A DNA stretch of 64,000 nt. It comes from Ochotona curzoniae. Taxonomy: Eukaryota; Chordata; Mammalia; Lagomorpha; Ochotonidae. Numbering within the stretch: the first letter of the stretch is position 1; each line of letters begins with the position of its first letter. The notes under the pieces were generated by a model. That model was not told the DNA's origin. It saw nothing but the letters and a program-made list of their open reading frames with translations, and searched no databases. A program made the position numbers and the translations under genes. The DNA lies in contig NW_024467106.1 in NCBI RefSeq assembly GCF_017591425.1, forward strand, positions 28,696,501 through 28,760,500. The letters are read 5' to 3'. Of this stretch, positions 24,373 to 64,000 are shown one piece after another.

Positions 24373-24957
24373 TGAGATGCCGTCTTTGATGAGCGCTCTG
24401 TGTAATCTCTGAGTTGTGTTGTCACTGGCTGTGGTGGCTGTACCGTCAATCGACAGGGCTGGGGGATAGGTGTCCATCTTCGGCTGCTCCTCCTCTGGCG
24501 GTTAGACAAAGGGGTTCTGCCCCCTAACCCCGGAGTGTGTGCTGTATGAGGTGAGGAGAGGCAGCTGCACATTGACCGTAGAACATGGAAGGTTATGGGG
24601 TGGAGGTGCTGAGAAGATGGGAACAAGGAGCAGGGGTCAGCTCTCAGGATGGGGCAAAGGTTACTTGTGCTGGGCAAGGGTTCCAGGAGAGGGCAACAGT
24701 CCCTGCTGAGAAGGCTGTGATGGCAGTCATGGATGTAACCAGTAGGGGTTTGGCTTAGAATCTCAGCTCCTCTAGAAGAAGATCCTAACGAATTCGTGTC
24801 TAGATTCCTGGTCCTCAGCACAGGAGCTTGCTTGAATCAGGTGCATAGTAAAGTTGCCGAATGAATGTGAAAGTCAAGGTGTGAACAAAAGTACTAAAAG
24901 GGGAGAGAACAGTATGAGTGAAGCTCAAAAGCAAAGAGGGTGCAGGTCTAGAAAATC
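24373..24957. other. Intergenic, nothing recognised
   Basis: Contains most of a 205-codon open frame on the - strand that runs into the neighbouring SINE; no similarity to a known family, so not called. Confidence 0.4.
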
Positions 24958-25290
24958 TGTGGAGCTTGATACAGTAGCCTAGTGGTTAAAGTCCTTGCCT
25001 TGCACGCCCCAGGATCCCATATGGACACTGATTCATATCCTGGCTGCTCCATTTCACTTCTAGTTCCCCGCTTGTGGCCTAGGAAATCAGTGGAGGATGG
25101 CCCAAGGCCTTTGGACACTGTTCCTGCATGGAAGACCCACAAGAAGCTCCTGGCTCCTGGCATCAGATTGGCTTAGCTCTGGCCATTGTGGCCACTTGGG
25201 GAGTGAACCAGCGGACATAGGATCTTCCCTGTCTCCTCTACTCTCTGTAAATCTGACTTTACAATAAAAATAAATCTTAAAAAAGGGAAA
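24958..25290 (+). repeat. CSINE, full length
   Basis: 'gatacagtagcctagtggtt', 'cttgcacgccccaggatccc', 'ggaggatggcccaaggc', tail 'acaataaaaataaatctt'. Confidence 0.88.
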
Positions 25291-26440
25291 ATGCAAATCT
25301 GCCCACTGTGGCATGAGCATGAAGTTCATGGTGAGAATTCATGGGAAAAAGGGCTCCCCAGCAACTGCAGCCGAGTGATGGGGGATTACACTGACCTTGC
25401 CTCGCAGGCAGGACGTGGTCTTAGAAAGATGGAGTGGTAAACACACAGGGAAGACAGATTAGGACAGCCCGGAGGCTTGGGTTCGAGTTAGAGGCTGTTC
25501 AGGGAGAATTTGGGGAGGAGGCAAAGAAGGGCTTGAGGCTAGATACCTCAAGGCACAACACAGGCATACCAGTAACCTGCAAAAGCCGAGTGCATCCCTG
25601 TGTCTGTGTGTCATCTGTTCCACAGAGCAGCAATGATGCGATGAAACACTTGCCAATAAAGTACAAGCAGTTTGTGGTTTGAAGCTATAACCACACTTAC
25701 TATAAAGATAATTGGAAAAGAAAACCCCAACAGAGGGGAAGAAGGGCACAGGAAACCACAGAACCCCATTATGTGGATTAAAGTTCATCCGCCTGGTAGG
25801 TGAATTCTGCCTGGTTTGTGTTCCACCTTCCCTGGCCCCACCCATGTCAACAGACAGGTGTTCCAGGACTAGGCTCCCAGCAGAAACGCCCCTCTCTGCT
25901 TCAAGCCACTTGTTAGGCACATGTGGCATGAGCAAGGCTTTGGCTCTGACCCCAGCTGTGCACTGATGCAGACAAGCCACATGCCTGTAGATGAAGGGGA
26001 AGGCTTGTTGCTAATCAAGGGACTTAGAATTTGGTGGTCGAGAATATTGATGCTGGGGCATAAGCCCAGTTGTGCTGCTTGTCAGTTGTCTGACCCTAAA
26101 CAGGTGATGTTGTGGCTTTGTGTTTCAGGTGTCTCATCTGTAGACTGAGTCATGATGATTCATTAAAAGTATCTAGAAACCACCTTGCAAATAAGTGTAT
26201 GTCATCATTCCGATAAATAGGGACCAAAGCTGGACACTAACAGAATTGGCTCTGCTAAAGTTGAGTGCTGAGCAACGGTGAAGCAGGTGTAGGGTTCAGC
26301 TTCGAGCCTTGAGGTTTTAGTGAAGAGACATGCAATGAGGGTTAGGCACTATTATCCATCCAATATAACTTTGCTTAACTGTACTGAGCAGTTAGTTACT
26401 CTAGTCCAGGTACTATACTGGGCTCTTGAGATCCTGGGGT
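25291..26440. other. Intergenic; MIR-like fragment near 26030-26200
   Basis: The MIR-like piece is in the + orientation ('gtgctgcttgtcagttgtct', 'caggtgtctcatctgtagac'). A 173-codon open frame on the - strand at 25459-25980 has no recognisable domain. Confidence 0.45.
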
Positions 26441-26451
26441 TCTCTGTCATG

Positions 26452-26791
26452 TTTTTTTTTTTTTAAAGATTTTTATTTTTATTATTTTTTTTTTATTGGA
26501 AAGGCGGATATACAGAGAGAAGAGACAGAGAGGAAGATCTTCCGTCCGATGATTCACTCCCCAAGTGAGCGCAACGGCCGATGCTATGCCAATCCGAAGC
26601 CAGGAGCCTCTTCCGGGTCTCCCACGCGGGTGCAGGGTCCCAAGGCTTTGGGCCGTCCTTGACTGCTTTCCCAGGCCACAAGCAGGGAGCTGGATGGGAA
26701 GTTGGGCCGCCGGGATTAGAACCGGCGCCCATATGGGATCCCGGGCGTGCAAGGCGAGGACCTTAGCCACTTGCGCCACCGCGCCGGGCCC
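26452..26791 (-). repeat. Young full-length CSINE with target-site duplication
   Basis: Almost intact: long T run, 'attggaaaggcggatataca', 'gaagatcttccgtccgatga', 'attagaaccggcgcccatat', 'caccgcgccgggccc'. An 11-bp duplication 'tctctgtcatg' (26441-26451) / 'tctctgttatg' (26792-26802) differs at one base. Confidence 0.92.
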
Positions 26792-26884
26792 TCTCTGTTA
26801 TGATTTTTGCTTTATTCCCTTTTTATCTACTGGTGCAGGGAAGGCTGAAATCTAACATTTGTTCAGGAGGGTTTGGGAGCTGAC

Positions 26885-27205
26885 CCTGTCTGTGGTGCAG
26901 AGTGCTAAGCTGTAGCCTGCAGCACTGGCATCCTATAAAGGCGCCAGTTCAAGTCCGGCTGCTCCACTTCTGATCCACCTCCCTGCTTGCATGCCTGGAA
27001 AAGCAGCAGATGACCCAAGTACTTGGATCCCTGTGCCCACATGGGAGAACCCAAATAAAGCTTGTAGCCCCTGGTTTGTGCCTGGCCCAGTCCTGGCTGC
27101 TGCAGTCATTTGGGAAGTGAATCAGTAGATAGATCACACATGCGTGCTTTCTCTCTCTAATTCTACCTTTTAATAAAATGAAATAAATCATTGAAACAGG
27201 AGGGT
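26885..27205 (+). repeat. CSINE
   Basis: 'gtctgtggtgcagagtgcta', 'ataaaggcgccagttcaagt', 'ctgctccacttctgatccac', tail 'aataaaatgaaataaatc'. Confidence 0.8.
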
Positions 27206-28214
27206 TTGCCTTGTTAATCACAGTCAAAAAGAGGCTGCATTTCCTGTACTGCTAAAGCATCACAGACAGCCTAAGTCAACAGGGTCAGGCTAATTTCTGT
27301 GTTTCTGTCTATGTTCCAGAAAGGTTCCCCCCACTGTCACCCCATCCCGTCTTGGCATGCTCTTTTCTACAAATGTTTCTCTATTGTGAATGCACACTGG
27401 TGATGTTCAAAGTGGTCACCTGAAGGGGCGGACAGCCCCAGGGGGTAGGGGAAAGAGGATAAAAAGCATCAGAAACCACCTACCTGGACTGTTAGAGACC
27501 TAGGACAAGCTTGGGTTCCGCCCTCAGTCGTGGTGAAGCCCAGTCATGCCCTTGGTGAGGAGGCCCTGCCAGGTTCCTCAGGCCCCTTCCTGGCTTCCAC
27601 TCTGAGTCCCACATGTCCCAGTAGGCTGGAGCTGCTGGTGCTTCCTGGGCTCTAGGAAGTCCCCCTCTCCTGGGGCACAGGTGCCTAGGTAATGAGAGGG
27701 GCAGGGCCAACAGGAAGATGAAGTGTTGCAGGTTTCCTGCCAGAAAAGGAGTGGGAGCTAACACGGGCACTGGCCTCCTTTGCTTGCGTGCCCCACGCAG
27801 TGACTCGGGCGCTCTGCCCTGGACCAGCGCTGCAGCACTTGCCCTGCTGTGGGAACTACAGATCGAGACATGCGCAATTCCTCTCTCTGCAGTCACAGTC
27901 TCGACTTGGCTAACAATTCCAGCCCGAAGATACGAAATTTGGCAACAAAGCTCTGTGTGCTAGAGAAGAGGCACTTAGGAGGCTAGAGACAATCAAGATT
28001 AACTCCAGCTTGCTGCAGCTCCACATGGTCAGAATTTCAAATCCCTTTTTCAGTCGTGGCAAAATAAATGTAAGATGGACTGTTCGTGACATGCAGCCCC
28101 TCCACAATGTTGTGCAAGCATCGCCATTGCCTAGTTCCAGAACTCAGCAGTTCAGAAGGAAATGCCACACCTGCTAAGTAGTCCCTACGCCCTCCTCCAT
28201 CTCCCTCTGCCTCT
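27206..28214. other. Intergenic, nothing recognised
   Basis: A 134-codon - strand frame at 27492-27896 looks like chance; GC-richer but not a CpG island. Confidence 0.4.
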
Positions 28215-28690
28215 GACAAGTGCTAACCTGCCGTCGCAGCGGATTTGCTGGTTCCAAAAACTTCCTCTAACAGAATCCTAGGACATGTGGCCTCTGTGTC
28301 TGGCTTCCGTCACCCAGCGTGACGTTTTCGAGGTTCATCCATGGTGCAGCATGCATCCATTCCTCCTCCTTTTGTATGGCTGAATAATATTCCTCTATAC
28401 AGAGGCAGTGTGTGTGTCCACGCCTCAGGTGCTGGACACTTGGGTCATTTCTGGCTGTTGTTGATGTGCTGCTGTGCACGTTCAGGTGCAAGGTTCAGCT
28501 CTTTCATGTATACCTGCACATCCAGTGGTTGCTGTGCTCTCGTGGAAACAAACCATTTCTCGCCGAGGCTGCACCATTTTGCATACCTGTCCACAGTGTA
28601 TGAGATTTCTTTCTGCATCCTTGCCAACTCTGTCTTCCTTCCAAGTCCTTGGACCCTGTGTGCTTTTAAAAAGCATTTAAAACGGTCAAA
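28215..28690 (-). mobile_element. L1 fragment, antisense
   Basis: Matches the familiar antisense L1M 3' region pattern: 'cgaggttcatccatggtgca', 'tggctgaataatattcctct', 'ggacacttgggtcatttctg', 'gaggctgcaccattttgcat'. Decayed and non-coding. Confidence 0.7.
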
Positions 28691-28734
28691 GAATAAAATA
28701 GACCAAGAAGGTATACCGATGACTGATCAACCCT

Positions 28735-28945
28735 TGAGATGAATCCTGGCCTTAACATTAATGCTAAGGAAATGCAAATGACAGCCACAATGAAATCTCT
28801 GTTTACATTCACTAGCAACGTCTATTATACAATAGCCACACACACACACATGCTGATAAGGCCAGAGGAGCTGAAGCTCTGTGCATTGCTGGTGTGAATG
28901 TCAGTGATGGAATCAGTATGGAAGAGATTCCAAATGAATTAGAAG
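28735..28945 (+). mobile_element. L1 fragment, sense
   Basis: 'aaggaaatgcaaatgacagc' with 'cacaatgaaatct' and 'ctctgtgcattgctggtgtg' match the L1 ORF2 3' region in sense, opposite to its neighbour. It has a short CA run at 28838-28850. Confidence 0.6.
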
Positions 28946-29044
28946 TGTTTTCTAATTAGTAAAAAATATTGTTAGTATTGGTAGGAATGTGTTTAAACTA
29001 TCATCAGTAGCAATGACAGGATGACAGGTTAGTTTGTAATACTT

Positions 29045-29215
29045 TTTTTCCCCCTTGAGCCTGTGCGCTTTTGATTTGTGTTCTCTAATGACTGATGGTG
29101 AATACCCTCCCCTGTGCTTGCTGGCCACCTGCAGCAGCTCATCTCGGAAAAGGTCTGTTTAGGTCCTTCATTTGCTTTTTACATAGAGTTGCCTACTGGT
29201 TGGTTCTAGTTGTAA
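29045..29215 (-). mobile_element. L1 fragment, antisense
   Basis: 'tgtgcttgctggccacctgc', 'aaaaggtctgtttaggtcct' and 'catttgctttttacatagag' fit the L1 antisense pattern around 'gtcctttgcccattttt'. Confidence 0.5.
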
Positions 29216-29220
29216 AATTT

Positions 29221-29589
29221 TTAGAAAGGGCATTTTGCCTAGATCCAAACCTGACAGCAGCTCTTGGGCACTGAAGGAATATCCGAATGGAGAAGGTAAC
29301 CCCCTTACAGCTTTAGTTCCCCAGGTGCACCTGCTTGAGGTCATACTGCAAGACTCAGGTCCTCTCACTTCAACCGAAGGCTCCGCCTCCCATGCTGAGT
29401 CCAGAACAAAGCCTGGCCAGTCACCTATTGGGCACGGGCTGGGACATCCGCGACTGTGGCTGCTACTGCTGGCACATCTCTGATTACGTCCACGGACACA
29501 CAGATGGTGTCAGCGCTAGGATTTACCGCGGTCCGATTCCAGAGCCTCTGTTATGAAGCACAAAGCGAAACTAAGACCAACTGATGCTG
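29221..29589. other. Region just upstream of the XPA CpG island
   Basis: No repeat recognised. It may hold distal promoter elements; CpG frequency begins to rise near 29450. Confidence 0.4.
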
Positions 29590-29638
29590 AAAAATGAGGC
29601 ACGCCCAGGCCCCGCCCTCTAGGCCTGCCCTGCCCCTG

Positions 29639-29788
29639 TAGGCCCCGCCCCAGCCTCGCTAGGCCCCGCCCCAGCCTCGCTAGGTCCCGCCCCCGACCTC
29701 CATAGGCTCCGCCCCAGCCTCGCTAGGTCCTGCCCCCGACCTCCGTAGGCCCCGCCCCAGCCTCGCTAGGCTCCGCCCCCTCGGCCGG
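29639..29788 (+). repeat. Seven-unit GC-box tandem array upstream of XPA
   Basis: Seven consecutive 21-22 bp units, each starting 'tagg', begin at 29639, 29660, 29681, 29703, 29724, 29746 and 29767. Two variants occur: one with core ccccgccccagcctcgc and one ending cgcccccgacctcc. Units 1, 2 and 6 are identical. Nearly every unit holds a cgcccc/gccccg GC box typical of Sp1/KLF sites. The array ends about 100 bp before the XPA start codon. Binding is inferred, not shown. Confidence 0.85.
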
Positions 29789-29888
29789 CCCGCAGGCGCA
29801 TCTCTCCCCGAGGCTTCCGGGTTGCCAAGGCGGAGCCGTGGGCGCGCCTCGGAGCGCGCTGCGCCTGCGTCCTCGGAGAAGCCTGGCG

Positions 29889-42438
<12,550 letters not shown>

Positions 42439-42913
42439 TTTTTAGGTCAGTGACTTTTGTTAAACATAACTTTATATTTAAATAAGGGAAATTTGGTTCT
42501 GTAGAGTTACCAGCACATAATGCCTTTATGAATGAAACAGTATAAATGATGCCTTGACAATAGTTACATCTGTGTGGCCTGAGGACAAGTTTCAGCTGGG
42601 GTCTGTTGGCCTGGTTCTGAGCTGAACATTGGTGCTAGGATTAATTTTTCCAGAAGCAAAGATGGGAGCTGAGTGGTAGAATAGGTTCAAAAGTTCATTT
42701 CTTCAGAGAAAAATTAAAGAATGTCAGACCAAAGCAAACTCTGTCCTATGTAGTAAAAGCCAAAGCTGGCTGAACTATGCTCTCAGCAAAAGAAACAAAC
42801 AGGGATGGTGGTATTCCACTTGTACCCAGAGTTTAGATCAGGTTATAAGGACTAGTTCTAATAAATGGAGGCAATGGGGGAGCTATCGGTAGGAAAAAGT
42901 CCTGACAGCTTGG

Positions 42914-42919
42914 AATAAA
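42914..42919 (+). terminator. XPA: Candidate XPA poly(A) signal AATAAA
   Basis: AATAAA lies 476 nt after the XPA stop codon and is followed within about 20 nt by a GT-rich stretch (gagttgtcgagtcatgtcttt). That spacing agrees with the roughly half-kilobase human XPA 3' UTR. A second AATAAA at 42860-42865 is an alternative. Confidence 0.6.
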
Positions 42920-44714
42920 CACTGAGTTGTCGAGTCATGTCTTTAAACCATTGGGGCTAGCACTATCAGCCTTAACACTAGTATCTAGAGAGCCCCTCTC
43001 AAATGCCAGAGAACAATGGGAAAAGGCTATTTTCAAAACTGACTAATGATGGATCAGAGGAAGCGATTAAGCCCATTCAGTACTACTGACATTACGGAGT
43101 ACTGACCACTTACCAGGCAAGCACTATGCTTGTGCCTTCAACTGCAATTCTAGGGGAAGCAAGGGAGACCCCCACTATCACACATCACTCCAGGCATTTG
43201 GGTCAATGTCAGCTAGTGCATTTTTACCCTTGTCAGAAGTATTGATTATAAACTAGCTTTTGACTATAACAAGGTGTAGGATTTTTAAAAACAAAATCCG
43301 AGTTAAGATCAACTGTGAGCTGCCAAACTGTGTTGGACATGACTTTTTAACCCGCTACCAAAAAAAACAATCAAGTTTACTCATTTGTATTTTGCTGTAG
43401 AGCAGCTGTTAAGACATGATGTTTGGAGAAAGAAGTTGAATGGGAATAATTAAGCACTTGAGTCTATAATGAAATTGTTCACTGAATCCACATAAATACA
43501 GAAATGTCTAATATAATTTCAAGTGTTGATCTCCTTGAAGTATGTACAATGCTAAGTATTAGAATGTTTGATTTGGAATATGTAGCAAGATTTTCCAAAA
43601 AGCGTGACTACATTTGGGACTAAGTGGCTCATAGCCAGAGGGCTCTAGCCCCAGTTCCACTGGCTGTGGGCCTTGAGTAAGTTTCTACTACAGCATCCTA
43701 TTTTTATCTGAAAAATGGGCGTAACTGTCTCAATTTGCTCTATGCAGATTGACAAGTGTTTCTACCTCTTCCATTTTTAGGTATAATTCTAGAAGAGTGA
43801 ATACACTCACATGACAAGCCTGGTAACTGACATCAGTGCGATGTTTTTACTGCATGGTATGATGTGACCTGCTGTCATTTTGTCTGTGGTGAGCTTTGTT
43901 CAAAGGGAAAGCAGCTGCTGCGTGGCCTGCTCACAGACCTGTTTCTAATTAGCCCTGCTTTGCCTTAAAAGCAGGTCCAACAGTTACCATCTTCATCAGA
44001 GGTATTCACTGACTGAGGCCGATCACTATTCCACCTTGTGTTTAAACAAGGATAAGGAGAAACAACATAAATAAGAGAATATTTTGGTCAAGAACCAGGG
44101 TTTTAGCTCTTTCTCTGCTTGTTACTTGCCAGGCAGCCTTAACCTTCAGAAATCCCTACCTGCTCCAAGATAATTTCAGACTATCAAAATATGGAAAAAT
44201 CCTTAAATCATTATAAATTTATGATAGGAAAAGAATATCAATAATATTAAAGATTTAATAGGTAAAGTCTAAAATCTTTACATTTGTATTTTAAGACTAC
44301 ACTCAGCAGGCTCAGAAACTAGTCATCTGGACCAGGTTCTCCAAAAATACAACCCACACCTAACTTCAAACAGTTTTAGCCAGTCTGGCCTCACTGTTCC
44401 ACACCAGCAGGTAACTCACCATATGACCTTGGGACTTCCTCTGAGAGGCTCCAAGAAGTGTCAAGATGCTCCAAGTGTCAAGCCTGGATCGACCCTTCCC
44501 ACCAAGTTGTTCACATTGCACAACTTAAGATTTCTAGATGACTTATTTTCAAGTAAAATTGGAAGTAGCTGATATATTAAAAAGCATTTATACTGCAAGT
44601 AGTATCTTAAGATAGTAAAAATGCTTTGAAGAGAATATTCTAAGGGAGGGCTAAGTTCATTTTCATGAGACACCACCAATTTCAAAACAGACTGAGATAA
44701 GTCATGAAATACCA
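42920..44714. other. Intergenic gap between convergent XPA and NCBP1
   Basis: About 1.8 kb between the likely poly(A) sites. MIR-like sequence in + orientation at about 43610-43745 ('tggctgtgggccttgagtaa', 'tttttatctgaaaaatgggc'). No gene seen. Confidence 0.5.
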
Positions 44715-44738
44715 AAGTTTAAAAAACATACTTCTAGT

Positions 44739-44744
44739 TTTATT
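44739..44744 (-). terminator. NCBP1: Candidate NCBP1 poly(A) signal AATAAA
   Basis: On the - strand AATAAA lies about 380 nt after the NCBP1 stop and is followed about 15-20 nt later by TATGTTTTTT, a U-rich downstream element. More distal signals are possible, since I cannot exclude a longer 3' UTR. Confidence 0.45.
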
Positions 44745-45124
44745 TCAGCCATGTTAGGTTATCCATGAGCTGTGAAAAGCTACACTACCTGGTGATAAAC
44801 CCATCAGTTCTCTAGGCTACGTTGTAAGCTTGACCTCTTGTGTTCCACATACCTCACATCTGGTGCCTTAAGGAGAAAATACCAAATTGATTACAGAAAA
44901 GTTACGTCACCTATATAATACATAATGGTCATCATCACACTGTCATCAGGAAATATTTGCTGTTTAGGGGCAATTCAAGTTAATGTCATTCCTCATTCTC
45001 TCTCTTCCCCTTTGTTTCCCATAAGGGGGAAAGGATACTACAAGAAAGCAAGCATTTAAACCAGTAAAAATAAAACAAATTATTTTAAAATACTTAAAAA
45101 ATCCTGATGGGAAAAAATGGACCA

Positions 45125-64000
<18,876 letters not shown>

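Noticed and set aside
24204..24821. 205-codon frame on the - strand
   Set aside because: Its C-terminal third is a translated CSINE ('HFPSS', 'SWPGKAV', 'KDGPNPWD' type residues) and the rest has no similarity I can recognise.
25459..25980. 173-codon frame on the - strand
   Set aside because: No domain, no splice partner, no CpG promoter; composition looks random.
26447..26855. Several overlapping ~80-110 codon frames on both strands
   Set aside because: All are translations of one young CSINE; the same peptides recur at every SINE in the window (for example near 4.0, 32.9, 34.8 and 63.3 kb).
27492..27896. 134-codon frame on the - strand in GC-richer DNA
   Set aside because: No similarity, no promoter or splice signals that make sense; probably chance.
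29838..29888. 17-residue Arg-rich N-terminal extension of XPA in the same frame
   Set aside because: The codon at 29838 is GTG, not ATG. The first in-frame ATG is 29889, which matches the family start.

Overview
This is a stretch of mammalian nuclear DNA, almost certainly from a lagomorph. About 45 tRNA-derived SINEs of the lagomorph C (CSINE) family are scattered through it on both strands. The young copies carry a tRNA-like head (box A near 'gcaagtggttaag', box B near 'ggttctaatcc'), the landmarks 'cccatatggg', 'cctgggaaagcagt' and 'ggaagatcttcc', and an AATAAA-rich tail. The young subtype reads 'gcacgcccgggatccc' where the rabbit C repeats I remember read roughly 'gcagtgccggcatccc', so I favour pika (Ochotona) over rabbit; this is inference from recall.

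Two protein-coding genes are present, arranged tail to tail. XPA, the nucleotide-excision-repair damage-verification scaffold, is complete on the + strand: six coding exons from 29889 to 42438, joining without a frame break into 272 codons plus a stop. NCBP1 (CBP80, the large subunit of the nuclear cap-binding complex) is on the - strand and incomplete: the last 15 coding exons lie between 61777 and 45125 and encode 491 residues matching human residues 300-790. Its upstream exons lie beyond 64000. All splice junctions have GT..AG ends and consistent phase. XPA and NCBP1 are also neighbours on human 9q22.33, so the synteny supports both calls. The genes do unrelated jobs (DNA repair; mRNA cap recognition, export and quality control).

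Layout: 1-29.6 kb is gene-free intergenic DNA with SINEs, broken L1 pieces, MIR-like remnants and simple repeats. A CpG-rich XPA promoter with a seven-unit GC-box tandem array lies at 29.6-30.1 kb. XPA exons and introns occupy 29.9-42.9 kb, with a likely poly(A) signal at 42914. About 1.8 kb of intergenic sequence follows, then the NCBP1 3' UTR (candidate poly(A) signal at 44739-44744 on the - strand) and NCBP1 exons and SINE-rich introns to the window edge. Most open frames here are SINE, L1 or GC-rich shadows.

I found no previously undescribed gene system. The points most worth checking are the GC-box array, a weak XPA exon 4 donor with an in-frame alternative donor 42 nt downstream, oppositely oriented SINE pairs flanking two NCBP1 exons, and a short tandem repeat carrying three CRE-like octamers at 13.7 kb.
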